The translations under genes and the position numbers were made by a program. DNA of 64,000 nt from Salinicoccus halodurans (GTDB taxonomy: Bacteria; Bacillota; Bacilli; Staphylococcales; Salinicoccaceae), in NCBI RefSeq assembly GCF_900114445.1, contig NZ_FOTB01000002.1:147752-211751 (forward strand), read 5' to 3'. Shown one piece after another: positions 23,715 through 32,770 of the stretch (position 1 is its first letter; every line of letters begins with the position of its first letter). A model generated the notes under the pieces. The model ran no database searches. It saw only the letters and a program-made list of their open reading frames with translations, and had not been told where the DNA came from.

Positions 23715-25682
23715 ATGAAATTATTGGCGATTACAGCGTGTCCGGTCGGAATTGCCCATACTTACATGGCAGCGGAGAATATACAGAAGGCAGCGGATGA
23801 ACTCGGTATTGATATGAAAGTGGAGACCCAGGGGTCGATCGGGGTCGAAAACGAATTGACGGAAGCGGACATCGAAGCGGCGGACGGCATCATCATCGCA
23901 AGTGACAAAGACGTATCAAAAGAAAGATTTGCAGGCAAGAAGCTTCTTGTTGTCGGAGTCCAGGAAGGCATCAGGAAGCCGAAAGAACTGATATCGAAGT
24001 TTGAGCAGGATGAAGTTCCTGTGTATAAAGCAGGGATGAAGACAGCAGACGAGGTAAAGGCCGAGAAGAAAAAGAAAGAGAACCCGGTCTACCGTCACCT
24101 GATGAACGGGGTTTCCTACATGATTCCATTCATCGTGGTCGGGGGACTGCTGATTGCGATTGCGCTGACGCTCGGCGGTGAGCAGACCGAAGGCGGCATC
24201 GTGATTCCTGAAGATTCGTTCTGGAAACAGGTTGAAGCGATCGGCGGTGCGTCTTTCGCCTTCATGGTCCCGATACTGGCAGGATATATCGCCTATAGTA
24301 TTGCGGACAGGCCGGGACTTGCGCCGGGCATTGTCGGCGGCTATATCGCAGCGAACGGCAGTTTTTACGGTACGGAGGCAAATGCCGGATTCATCGGCGG
24401 AATCATTGCAGGTTTCCTTGCAGGGTATATCGTCCTTGCACTCAAGAAGATAAAGGTGCCGAAAGCGATGGAGCCTGTCATGCCGATCATTTTCCTGCCA
24501 ATCATCGGCACGATCATCGTCGGGCTTTTATTCATCTACGTAATCGGAGCGCCGGTGGCGGCACTGTTCGAAGGACTGACGACATGGCTTGAAGGCATGC
24601 AGGGTGCAAGTTCCATACTCCTTGCCATCATCCTCGGCGGCATGATTGCTGTTGATATGGGCGGGCCGTTCAATAAAGTGGCCTTTCTTTTCGGTGTCGG
24701 CATGATTGCCGAGGGGAACTATACGATCATGGGCGCCATCGCTGTGGCTATCTGTATCCCGCCGCTCGGCATGGGGCTTGCAACTTTCATCAACAAGCGC
24801 AAATACAATCCCGCGGAAGTGGAAGCGGGCAAGGCCTCATTCACAATGGGACTCTTCGGTATTACGGAAGGGGCGATCCCTTTCGCCGCACAGGACCCGC
24901 TCCGGGTCATCCCGAGCATCGTCACCGGCTCGATGGCCGGGGCAGTCATTGCGATGATCAGCGGTGTCGGTGACCATGTTGCCCACGGCGGACCGATTGT
25001 CGCAGTGCTCGGTGCAGTGGATAATGTACTGATGTTCTTCGTTGCAGCCCTTATCGGGGTCCTTGTTACAGCCTTCATGGTCAACGCACTAAAGAAAACG
25101 GTCGAAGTGGAAGCGGCAGGCGCCGGTGCTGTGTCACTGGAAGGCGAAGGCAATGATGCACCTGCGGCGGAACCGGTAACTGCAGTTGGAAAAGAGCAGG
25201 AAGCCACATCAGAAAAAGTTGAAGTGAACAAGCTGACTGATATTCTGGATAAAGACCTGATCGAAGTGGATCTTGCAGCGTCAGAACGGGATGCAGTCAT
25301 CGATGAACTGATAGAAAAACTGGATGGCAAAGGGATTCTGTCGTCCAAAGAAACATATAAGAAAGCGATTTTAGCGAGAGAAGCGGAAGGCACGACAGGG
25401 ATGGGCATGAACATTGCCATCCCGCATGGCAAGTCGGATGCAGTGAAACGTCCGGCGGTGGTCTACGGCAGAAGCACTGAAGGTGTCGACTGGAACAGCA
25501 TGGATGGTACAGACGCGAAACTGATATTCATGATTGCTGTGCCGATGGAAGCGGCAGGGGATGAACATCTGAAAATACTGCAGATGCTCTCACGTAAACT
25601 GATGGATAATGATTTCAGGGATGAATTGCTGGATGCAGACTCAAAAGAAGGAGTGTATGAACTGCTGAATGAAGTAAAATAA
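23715..25682 (+). CDS. manP: PTS mannose-type transporter EIIBCA (ManP-like)
   Basis: A 655-residue PTS permease with domain order B-C-A. Residues 1-100 are fructose-type EIIB with phospho-Cys9 in ITACPVGIAHTYMAAE. Residues 130-475 are the membrane EIIC domain with about nine segments, then an alanine-rich linker. The C-terminal 145 residues are EIIA with phospho-His in AIPHGKSDA. This order and the N-terminal sequence match B. subtilis ManP rather than FruA (A-B-C). ManA three kilobases downstream supports mannose uptake as mannose-6-phosphate. ATG 23715 suits the AAGGGGG site. Confidence 0.85.
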   Translation: MKLLAITACPVGIAHTYMAAENIQKAADELGIDMKVETQGSIGVENELTEADIEAADGIIIASDKDVSKERFAGKKLLVVGVQEGIRKPKELISKFEQDEVPVYKAGMKTADEVKAEKKKKENPVYRHLMNGVSYMIPFIVVGGLLIAIALTLGGEQTEGGIVIPEDSFWKQVEAIGGASFAFMVPILAGYIAYSIADRPGLAPGIVGGYIAANGSFYGTEANAGFIGGIIAGFLAGYIVLALKKIKVPKAMEPVMPIIFLPIIGTIIVGLLFIYVIGAPVAALFEGLTTWLEGMQGASSILLAIILGGMIAVDMGGPFNKVAFLFGVGMIAEGNYTIMGAIAVAICIPPLGMGLATFINKRKYNPAEVEAGKASFTMGLFGITEGAIPFAAQDPLRVIPSIVTGSMAGAVIAMISGVGDHVAHGGPIVAVLGAVDNVLMFFVAALIGVLVTAFMVNALKKTVEVEAAGAGAVSLEGEGNDAPAAEPVTAVGKEQEATSEKVEVNKLTDILDKDLIEVDLAASERDAVIDELIEKLDGKGILSSKETYKKAILAREAEGTTGMGMNIAIPHGKSDAVKRPAVVYGRSTEGVDWNSMDGTDAKLIFMIAVPMEAAGDEHLKILQMLSRKLMDNDFRDELLDADSKEGVYELLNEVK

Positions 25683-25696
25683 GGATGATTGTCATG

Positions 25697-26215
25697 AGAA
25701 AAACACTGATTTATCTTCAGCATAACCTTGTCGACGTTCAGATTTTCAATTTGCCGGAAGGATATGCATTTGTCCGTTACAAAAGAGGGTTGGAAGACGA
25801 TTGGGCGAACATTTTATTGGAATCAGGTGAGTTTGACAGTCACAAAGACGCTTTGAAGAGATTTTATAAGGAATTCGGTAAAATATCTGATTTGGGACAG
25901 TATATGATTTTTATCGAGAATGAGGATTCAGAACTTGTCGGAACCGTCACAGCCTGGCACGGTACAGTGAAAGATAGACTGCACGGCAGACTGCATTGGT
26001 TCAATGTAGTCCCTGATTTCCAGGGGAGAGGCCTCGGCGTGCCTTTATTATCAAAAGGAATGGCAATGCTGCAGGAAAATCATGAAGAGGCTTTTTTGAA
26101 AGTGGATGTGAACAACAAGATGATGGTCCGGCTGTTCATCAGCATGGGGTGGAAACCGCTGATCATCCACCCTTGGGAAGTAAGGGTCTGGGTCCAATCA
26201 GGCTATCATAATTAA
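25697..26215 (+). CDS. GNAT family N-acetyltransferase
   Basis: A 172-residue acetyltransferase. The acetyl-CoA-binding loop GRGLGVPLL follows the strand LHWFNVVPDFQ near residue 110, and the later strand AFLKVDVNNKMMVRLFISMGW is typical of motif B. The substrate is unknown. It sits inside a mannose operon: 14 bases after manP, with its stop immediately before the manA ribosome binding site. It may act on a sugar or protein linked to mannose use, or it may be a passenger. ATG 25697 is preferred over 25685 for spacing from AAGG. Confidence 0.8.
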   Translation, partial: RKTLIYLQHNLVDVQIFNLPEGYAFVRYKRGLEDDWANILLESGEFDSHKDALKRFYKEFGKISDLGQYMIFIENEDSELVGTVTAWHGTVKDRLHGRLHWFNVVPDFQGRGLGVPLLSKGMAMLQENHEEAFLKVDVNNKMMVRLFISMGWKPLIIHPWEVRVWVQSGYHN

Positions 26216-26226
26216 TGGAGGGTAAT

Positions 26227-27177
26227 ATGTTTAAAGAACCTATATTTTTAGAGCCGGTACTGCAGGAAAGGATTTGGGGCGGAACGAAGCTCCGTGAAGA
26301 ATATGGATATGAAATCCCGTCAGAGACTACAGGCGAGGCATGGGTAGTTTCCGCCCATCCGAATGGTGCTTCCAGAGTTAGCCGGGGTAAACTTGAAGGT
26401 AAAACTCTCGATCAGTTATGGAAGAACCGTGGTGAACTGTTCAATAAAAAGAGTGACGGCGAGTATCCGCTCCTCGTGAAAATATTGGATGCGGCAGATG
26501 ATCTGTCGGTCCAGGTCCATCCCGATGACCGATATGCCCAGGAAGTGGAAGGCGTGCCCTACGGGAAGACGGAATGCTGGTATGTGCTCGATGCAGAACA
26601 AGGTGCAAATCTGATTCTCGGTCATACCGCAGCGGATAAAGCCGGATTTGAAAAAATGGTGAATCAAGGCGAGTGGGAGCAGCTGTTCCGTTACGTCAAA
26701 GTCCAAAAGGGCGATTTCGTATATGTGCCAAGCGGCACCATCCACGCCATCGGACGTGGCATCACAATCCTGGAAGTGCAGCAGAGTTCGGACATCACAT
26801 ACCGGGTATATGACTACGACAGGAAAGACAAAGCGGGAAACACGCGGGAGTTGCATCTGGACAAGGCAAAAGCCGTGACGCAGATCCCCCATGAGGATGT
26901 GCCGCTGTCCTTTGAAACAATGGAAAACGGTGATTTGAAAATCCGGCAGCTCGTCAAGGAACACTACTTCACAGTAGAGAAATGGGAAGTATCAGGGAAA
27001 GCCGGGCATAGAGTTACAGCGGATTTCCTGCAGGTCAATGTCTTAGAAGGGAAAGGCAGCATTGAAGCGGAAGGTGAAAAGTATGATCTGGCAAAAGGCA
27101 TCCACTTCATTTTGCCGAATGGAGTGCGGGATATCAAACTCGATGGAGAGATGGAACTGATCGTCTCCCATCCTTAA
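26227..27177 (+). CDS. manA: mannose-6-phosphate isomerase, class I
   Basis: A 316-residue cupin-fold zinc enzyme interconverting mannose-6-phosphate and fructose-6-phosphate. It has the short Bacillus-type architecture beginning FKEPIFLEPVLQERIWGG. Zinc-binding residues are in SVQVHPDD and KTECWYVL, with a histidine in PSGTIHAIG. ATG 26227 follows GGAGGGTAAT; the upstream ATG at 26215 overlaps the previous stop. It takes the product of the ManP PTS into glycolysis. Confidence 0.93.
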   Translation: MFKEPIFLEPVLQERIWGGTKLREEYGYEIPSETTGEAWVVSAHPNGASRVSRGKLEGKTLDQLWKNRGELFNKKSDGEYPLLVKILDAADDLSVQVHPDDRYAQEVEGVPYGKTECWYVLDAEQGANLILGHTAADKAGFEKMVNQGEWEQLFRYVKVQKGDFVYVPSGTIHAIGRGITILEVQQSSDITYRVYDYDRKDKAGNTRELHLDKAKAVTQIPHEDVPLSFETMENGDLKIRQLVKEHYFTVEKWEVSGKAGHRVTADFLQVNVLEGKGSIEAEGEKYDLAKGIHFILPNGVRDIKLDGEMELIVSHP

Positions 27178-27226
27178 AAAAATCAGGCGTCTCATTCCGG
27201 ATATTGGATGAGACGCCTGATTTTTT
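27177..27226. terminator. bidirectional terminator
   Basis: An 18-bp perfect stem (AAAAAATCAGGCGTCTCA and its complement) with a 14-base loop and flanking A/T runs. It follows manA and precedes the convergent DUF819 gene. Confidence 0.92.
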
Positions 27227-27345
27227 GCGCTTTTTATGAGTGATTGAAAGTAATGTACGTTTAAAATGTGTTTCGACGTACGTTAAAAGTTTTAACAGTC
27301 AATGGAATCAGAAATGAACGACCATTAGATCAAGATTCTCCTGAC

Positions 27346-28557
27346 CTACATCATCCCGGCGAACCACAGGCCGAGTCCCGTGCCGATGTAGTTGCCGATG
27401 ATATACCCGAGCGTCCCGATGATCAGGATCGGACCGACAAGCTTCGTCCATCCCCTGGATATCGCCATTGCTGCAGTGGTCGTCGGGCCGCCGATATTGG
27501 CATTGCTCGACAGGATGATTTCTTCCAGACTGAATTTGAACAGTTTCCCGAACGAGAAGGAAATGGCCATATTGATGAAAACGATGATAGCTGCGAACAG
27601 AAGGATCAGCGGCGCATTCTGAATGATCAGTGGTATGGACGCAGGGACGCCAATGACGACAAAGAAGATGTATATCAGGAAAGTGCCGATCTCCTGTGCA
27701 CCGTTTATGCTGCTGAAAAATTTGGGGATGGATGAAACGAGCAGCAGCGTGATGGTCGTGAGCATCAGGTAATCGTCTCCGATGATGCCTCTTAGAACAG
27801 TCAGGAAAATATTCGCATCAGCGGGTATCACATTGCTGAAGAATTCCGCGAGTTTGAAAGACACTGCAACGATGGCGAATGAACTTCCGACAGCGAGCGC
27901 GATGTCATTAAGTGATATTTCCTTGCGCTTCCAGTAGGACGCCGCCTGATTGTCATTTCCGGAACCGTTTTTTTCCAGATCATCAATATGCGGTGTATGA
28001 TAGTTCTTCCTGAAAAAACCGACCGCCGGAATCGCGATGAGCACGAGGAAGTAGAGTGCCATCAGCAGATTATCCGCAACCACAGTGGAAGATACAGTCT
28101 CGCCGTCAACATCAAAGCGGGTGGCCATCGCAGCAAAGTTCACGCTGCCTCCTGTATAGGAGGCGGAGACCATCGCACCGATTTCGTTGAGTACAGGAAT
28201 GTGATTTCTAAGTAAAAAGAAAGCAATAATCGTGCCTGCAGCAGTACCGATGGAACTGATCAGGAAAATCATGAGCAGGCGCCCGCTCTCCTTCCAGATT
28301 TTTATGATATTGGATTGGAATAGAAGAAGCGGTATGGCAAGTGGTACAACGTAGGCCCATACGATGTCGTACGTCGGTGATTCAATCGGAATCACTCCGA
28401 AGTTTGCGAGCAGCATCGCGCCGACAAGCGCAATGATCGCCCCGGACAATTTTGATGCCCATTCAAATCTCTGTTCAAGGTATATGGAGATTGCAGCCCA
28501 TCCCACGAGGAACCCCCACAGAAGCCAGCTTTCATCCGGAGAAATTAAAGAATTCAT
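27346..28557 (-). CDS. DUF819 (YjcL-like) membrane protein
   Basis: A 403-residue protein with about 11-12 membrane segments and two similar halves, matching DUF819. Examples of its motifs are PLAIPLLLFQSNI, SASYTGGSVNFAAMA and SNANIGGPTTTAAMA. The paired glycine-rich motifs resemble the inverted-repeat motifs of CPA/SSS-like carriers, so it is probably a transporter of unknown substrate. A charged loop lies near residues 190-215. It is monocistronic on the minus strand. No catabolic genes are linked to it. Confidence 0.8.
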   Translation of the reverse strand: MNSLISPDESWLLWGFLVGWAAISIYLEQRFEWASKLSGAIIALVGAMLLANFGVIPIESPTYDIVWAYVVPLAIPLLLFQSNIIKIWKESGRLLMIFLISSIGTAAGTIIAFFLLRNHIPVLNEIGAMVSASYTGGSVNFAAMATRFDVDGETVSSTVVADNLLMALYFLVLIAIPAVGFFRKNYHTPHIDDLEKNGSGNDNQAASYWKRKEISLNDIALAVGSSFAIVAVSFKLAEFFSNVIPADANIFLTVLRGIIGDDYLMLTTITLLLVSSIPKFFSSINGAQEIGTFLIYIFFVVIGVPASIPLIIQNAPLILLFAAIIVFINMAISFSFGKLFKFSLEEIILSSNANIGGPTTTAAMAISRGWTKLVGPILIIGTLGYIIGNYIGTGLGLWFAGMM

Positions 28558-28693
28558 GTTATATTGTCCCCCTTATGACATCGATTATAATTCAAAGGGG
28601 TTAAGATATCTAATTATTTTTCAATTGAATCGGGATATCCTGAGTATCAGAAGAGAGGCATTATCAAAGAAAGATTTGTTTGTTTGATGTTGT

Positions 28694-28909
28694 ATGAATC
28701 TTGGGAGTGTTAAATATGAAATTAGTCAAAGACTTTCTTTTCAATTTTATTGTTTTTTAGTTCTTTATTCAGCTATGAAGTTTATAATTACAAAGGAATT
28801 TGAGTTTCTTGATATTTTATCAATATCACTTATTTTCGCTGCGAGCATGGCTGTAATTAATCATTTAAAAAATTCTAAGAAAAAACAGGATGCCTCAAAC
28901 AAGGAATAA
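28694..28909 (+). pseudogene. small membrane protein, probably frameshifted
   Basis: The open frame 28694-28909 (71 codons) lacks a ribosome binding site. A better start, ATG 28716, follows GGGAGTG but runs in another frame and hits TAG at 28758 after 14 codons. One extra T in the T6 run at 28753-28758 would join this start to the downstream frame, giving about 65 residues. That protein would have two hydrophobic segments (ending AASMAVINHL) and a basic tail (KNSKKKQDASNKE). This may be a recent homopolymer mutation or a sequencing slip. The family is not recognised. DNA here is AT-rich. Confidence 0.4.
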
Positions 28910-28933
28910 TGTATCATGCCGGAACAATTTAAA

Positions 28934-28966
28934 AGAGACCGCTGGATTTAAAATCCAGCGGTCTCT
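28934..28966. terminator. hairpin terminator
   Basis: AGAGACCGCTGGATTT and its complement form a 14-16 bp stem. On the minus strand it sits 10 bases after the tRNA-Ala 3' end and can end tRNA transcription. On the plus strand it follows the small gene. Confidence 0.8.
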
Positions 28967-28976
28967 CATTATGTGA

Positions 28977-29049
28977 TGGAGCCAAGGGGGCTCGAACCCC
29001 TGACCTTTGCACTGCCAGCGCAACGCTCTCCCAGCTGAGCTATGGCCCC
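28977..29049 (-). tRNA. tRNA-Ala (anticodon GGC)
   Basis: 73 nt. Minus strand begins GGGGCCA, with D arm AGCTCAGCTGGGAGAGC, anticodon loop CTGGCAG (GGC), and T arm containing GGTTCGA. The acceptor stem GGGGCCA/TGGCTCC has one G-U pair, and the discriminator base is A. The CCA end is not encoded. It stands alone rather than in a tRNA cluster. Confidence 0.95.
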
Positions 29050-29082
29050 TATGTACTATTGATGAAAAACATCAGTAAATTA

Positions 29083-29111
29083 ATCATATAATTTTGGAGA
29101 GATTATATCAA
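29083..29111 (-). promoter_or_regulatory. tRNA-Ala promoter
   Basis: On the minus strand, TTGATA (29106-29111) and TATGAT (29083-29088) are separated by 17 bases. The predicted start lies about 25 bases before the tRNA. Confidence 0.65.
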
Positions 29112-29353
29112 GCTTTTTAATGTTTATTTTGGCAGGAAGTTTGAATATCAACCGCGTAAGGTAAAACAATGGAGTAATAATTAAACACGGATGAACAAAA
29201 AATACCGCTTGTTTGACCGCTCATAAATACAGGCGCAGGGAGCATGATGATGGATAGGGAAGATGTTTTTGAAATGATTGAGACGAGTTTCAACTTAACC
29301 GGGGACTAATAGGGTGCAGCGATAAAAACCTAATCTCCAATCATTGAAAAAGA
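29112..29353. other. non-coding stretch between tRNA promoter and licR
   Basis: No gene is supported. A 21-codon plus-strand frame (29244-29309, MMMDREDVFEMIETSF...) has GGGAG too close to its first ATG. It may be the remnant of a longer gene. Nothing else is recognised. Confidence 0.3.
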
Positions 29354-29383
29354 ATCCATTTTGACTTGTTTTTCAAAATGGAT
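29354..29383 (-). terminator. terminator of the lic operon
   Basis: ATCCATTTTGA and TCAAAATGGAT form an 11-bp stem. Read on the minus strand it is followed by TTCTTTTTC. It lies 16 bases beyond the end of licR. Confidence 0.8.
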
Positions 29384-29398
29384 CCCTCTGTAAAATAT

Positions 29399-31312
29399 TC
29401 ACGTATTGATTTTTCTGATGAATTCACGGGAATGGCTGCAGCTGAGAAGCTCCGATACTCTATCCGGATCTTCGATGATCGATCCGAGACTGTCATAGAT
29501 GACCTGGAGATCCTCCCGGCTCCCTTTTTGGACCATGAGCATGCAGACCAGCTGTACTTTATAGTCTCCCCACACAATCGGCTTCTTCAAAGTCATGAAG
29601 GAGAGGAATGTTTCATCTGAATGCGGCGTGATCGGGTGCGGCACCGCTATCAGGTTGCCGAAGGAGGTCGGCATGACAGCTTCCCGTTCCATGACGGAAT
29701 CTAGGAATGTATCTTCCGCCAGACCCATCTGCCTCAGCTGTCGATCAAAATGGGAGAGTACGGAATCTCTGGAGTCCAGGTCTTTATTGATGAATACAAG
29801 TTCTTCCCTGCAGTAATCCGTGAACCTGCTGCTTTCATTTTGGACGATGAATGACTCGACTTTCTTCAGATCTTTATCGTTCAATATGGCGTTCACTTCG
29901 ATGACAGGTACAGGCATCCCCAATTCGATCGGGATGGAACTGATGATGAAATCGAGTGACGAGAGCGGGTATTCCTCCAGTTTGTAGTACTGTATCGTAT
30001 CGATGATTTCAAGTGAATGTCCGAAATGGTTTTTCAGTTTATAGTAGATGAGCTGCGATGTCCCGACGCCGGAGGCACATACGACAATGCATTTTTTCGG
30101 TGCATCCCGGAGTTTGCTCCGCTCAATCGCGCCGCCGATGTGCAGTGCGATATAGCCGATTTCATTTTCATCCATCTCGGTATCCGTCTCCGACTCTATG
30201 ATCCTTCCGGCGAACACTGCGATTTCGAATGCCAGTGGATAATGCTGCCGGATGTCTGCAAGCATTGGGTTTCTGACATTCATATTATAACGATAGCGGT
30301 TGATTGCAGGTTTCAGATGGAGCAGGAGGGAGAGCCGGAGTTCCTTGTCCTTCCGGATCTGCATCGTGTACTCGCGGTCCACTTCCCTGAGAGTCCGGTC
30401 TATGACCCGCTGCAGTTCCTTGTCATACTCTTCTTCGATGTCGCCGCTCATCTGCCGGATGATTTTTGTTCCCGACAGATGCAGAGCGATATACACGGTT
30501 TCATACGCCGGGAAAGATACTTTGAATAAAGTTTCGCACTGCGTGACGATCTGCTTCGCGATGCTGTGCTCCCGGTGGTTCATGAGCGTATTCAATGACG
30601 GGTTATGTTCATCGACCGAATAGCCGTCGCGGATCCTCCGCAGCGCAATGGCAATGTGGATGACGAGGTTGTTGATGGCAATATCCGTCATGACCAGCTG
30701 GTTGTCATCAAGTGCCTCCGCCACGGTATTGTGGACTGCACCGAGTTCATCACTGTCAAAATACACGGACTGCGGTTCGGATTTGTATACTCTGCGGTCA
30801 AATACATACTGGCTCAGGCAGAACCTGAGATTCATTTCGGTGCCCGTTGCCCGCATACCGTAATTCGGTTTGGATTCAATCTCGAGATCGTATTGGGCCA
30901 AAATCCCTTTGACGGCTTTCAGGTCACTCTGAAGTGTCGATCTGCTGATGAATAAAGCGTCCGCCAGATCCTCGGATTTGACATGTCCGCGTGTCAGAAG
31001 CAGCTCGCATATGATGTAGGCGGCGCGGTCTGCATGCGTGTCCGGAGTGTGCGGACCCTGACTGGTCAAACTCTGCAAAAATGACTTGAATGATTCATTG
31101 TCCTCTATTTCGAGAAGATAGCCTCTGCCCATGAGGGACTGGACTTTCGCCCCGTTCCCCGAAATCCGGACATTGATCAGTTTGATGTCCTCCCGTATTG
31201 TGCGCGCTGATACACCGTTCAGTTTGGCGAGATGTGTGCCGGACATGGGAGCGTCATGCCTGATGAGTTCCTGTACAATTGCCTGCTGCCTTGTTTCCAA
31301 CATTTTTACCAC
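29399..31312 (-). CDS. licR: LicR-type PTS-regulated transcriptional activator
   Basis: A 637-residue regulator of the BglG/MtlR class. It has an N-terminal HTH (residues 5-60), an Mga-like second HTH (near residues 85-160), PRD1 and PRD2 with paired histidines (e.g. VIHIAIAL, YIALHLSGT, YIALHIGG), and an EIIB-like domain near residue 405 (VVCASGVGTSQL). A C-terminal EIIA-like domain has the phospho-His in AVPHPITPH. PTS phosphorylation of these domains lets it sense beta-glucoside uptake and sugar supply. It is the last gene of the IIB-IIC-IIA-glucosidase operon and most likely activates it. A terminator-like hairpin separates it from licH. Confidence 0.88.
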   Translation of the reverse strand: MVKMLETRQQAIVQELIRHDAPMSGTHLAKLNGVSARTIREDIKLINVRISGNGAKVQSLMGRGYLLEIEDNESFKSFLQSLTSQGPHTPDTHADRAAYIICELLLTRGHVKSEDLADALFISRSTLQSDLKAVKGILAQYDLEIESKPNYGMRATGTEMNLRFCLSQYVFDRRVYKSEPQSVYFDSDELGAVHNTVAEALDDNQLVMTDIAINNLVIHIAIALRRIRDGYSVDEHNPSLNTLMNHREHSIAKQIVTQCETLFKVSFPAYETVYIALHLSGTKIIRQMSGDIEEEYDKELQRVIDRTLREVDREYTMQIRKDKELRLSLLLHLKPAINRYRYNMNVRNPMLADIRQHYPLAFEIAVFAGRIIESETDTEMDENEIGYIALHIGGAIERSKLRDAPKKCIVVCASGVGTSQLIYYKLKNHFGHSLEIIDTIQYYKLEEYPLSSLDFIISSIPIELGMPVPVIEVNAILNDKDLKKVESFIVQNESSRFTDYCREELVFINKDLDSRDSVLSHFDRQLRQMGLAEDTFLDSVMEREAVMPTSFGNLIAVPHPITPHSDETFLSFMTLKKPIVWGDYKVQLVCMLMVQKGSREDLQVIYDSLGSIIEDPDRVSELLSCSHSREFIRKINT

Positions 31313-31341
31313 CCTTTATACCCATCCTTGATTCAGGAAAA

Positions 31342-31362
31342 GGCCCGGTTTTTTCCCGGACC
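31342..31362 (-). terminator. intra-operon terminator/attenuator before licR
   Basis: On the minus strand GGTCCGG and CCGGGCC pair (one G-U) around an A-rich loop, followed by TTTTCC. It lies between the glucosidase stop and the licR start, and should lower licR expression relative to the enzymes. Confidence 0.65.
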
Positions 31363-31371
31363 TCAAAATTA

Positions 31372-32766
31372 CTATTCATCAAAGCCGTTCTCCCTGGAGA
31401 CATCTCTGATCCAGCGGCCTGATTTTTTGATTGTTCTTTCCTGGGTTTCAATGTCTACGGAAATGAAACCATATCTGTTTTTATAGGCGTTCGACCACGA
31501 CCAGTTGTCCATAGTCGTCCACATGTGATACCCCAGCACATTGGCGCCTTCTGCATGTGCCTTATGCACCCATTTCAGGTGCTCTTTGACGAACTCAATC
31601 CTGTAGTCATCCTGGATTTCTCCGTTCTTAAGGAAGCGGCTCTCATTCTGGACCCCCATGCCGTTTTCTGAAATGAAGGATTCGATGTTGCCGTAATTCT
31701 CTTTCAGGTTGATCAGGATATCATAGATCCCCTTTTCATAGATCTCCCATCCCCGGTATTCGTTCATCTTTCTGCCCGGCATGACATAGTTGTCAAAATA
31801 CCAGTCGGGCAGAAACGGACCGTCTGGATTCGGAACGTGCTCTTTCGCTTTAACACGCCTCGGCTGATAGTAGTTCACACCGAGTATATCCACGGTATTA
31901 TCCCGGATCAGTGCTTCATCCCCGGCTTCTGTCACTGGTGCAATGCCGTGGAGTTCCACGATTTCCTTCAGGCCATCCGGATAGACGCCGAGGACGGAAG
32001 GGTCGAGGAAGCTTCTGTTGAAGAAAAGGTCGGCTGCTTCCGAAGCTTTCAGATCAGCCGGATTCTGGCTCCTCGGATAAGAAGGCGTCAAATTGAGAAT
32101 GATACCTATTTTACCATGATTCACGTCCATCTGATGGAATATCTCTATCGCTCTGGCACTGGCGACTGTAGTATGATAAGCGACCTGTACCGCCGCTTTC
32201 GCGTCCACCTTGTTCGGATAGTGGAAGTCATACAGGTAACCGCCTTCCACCGGTACAATCGGTTCGTTGAATGTAAACCATTTGGATACTTTATCCCCGA
32301 ACAGTTCGAATGCAGTTTTGGCATATTCAGCATATGCATCGACGGTCTCCCTGTTTTCCCATCCGCCGATTTCCTGCAGGGCCATCGGCATATCGAAGTG
32401 GAAGAGATTGATGAAAGGTTCGATGTCATTCGCGAGGAGTTCATCGATGACATCGTTGTAGAAATCGACTGCTTTCCGGTTCACTTCTCCCGTGCCTTCA
32501 GGGATGAGGCGTGACCATGAGAGAGACAGCCTGAAAGTGTTGTGGCCGATCTCCCTGATCATTTTGATGTCTTCCCGGTATGTGTCCTGGAAGTTGGATG
32601 TCACTCCGGGTCCGACACCCTGGTAGAAGCGGTTGGGTTCAGCTTCATACCAGTGGTCCCATATGGATTTCCCTTTGCCGTCATTGTCCTTCGTGCCTTC
32701 TATCTGAGTGGCGGAAGTTGCGCTTCCCCACCAGAAATCTTCCGGAAACTGATATTTCAAAACCAT
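31372..32766 (-). CDS. licH: 6-phospho-beta-glucosidase (GH1)
   Basis: A 464-residue cytoplasmic glycoside hydrolase family 1 enzyme that splits phosphorylated cellobiose or other beta-glucosides delivered by the neighbouring PTS. It has FPEDFWWGSATSATQIEG at the N-terminus, acid/base Glu in WFTFNEPIVP and nucleophile Glu in FISENGMG. The 6-phospho-specific GH1 features are visible in the C-terminal NAYKNRYGFI region. ATG 32766 follows GGGAGGTAATATA. The ribosome binding site overlaps the EIIA stop, so the two are coupled. B. subtilis LicH is GH4, so the symbol reflects role, not homology. Confidence 0.87.
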   Translation of the reverse strand: MVLKYQFPEDFWWGSATSATQIEGTKDNDGKGKSIWDHWYEAEPNRFYQGVGPGVTSNFQDTYREDIKMIREIGHNTFRLSLSWSRLIPEGTGEVNRKAVDFYNDVIDELLANDIEPFINLFHFDMPMALQEIGGWENRETVDAYAEYAKTAFELFGDKVSKWFTFNEPIVPVEGGYLYDFHYPNKVDAKAAVQVAYHTTVASARAIEIFHQMDVNHGKIGIILNLTPSYPRSQNPADLKASEAADLFFNRSFLDPSVLGVYPDGLKEIVELHGIAPVTEAGDEALIRDNTVDILGVNYYQPRRVKAKEHVPNPDGPFLPDWYFDNYVMPGRKMNEYRGWEIYEKGIYDILINLKENYGNIESFISENGMGVQNESRFLKNGEIQDDYRIEFVKEHLKWVHKAHAEGANVLGYHMWTTMDNWSWSNAYKNRYGFISVDIETQERTIKKSGRWIRDVSRENGFDE

Positions 32767-32770
32767 TATA

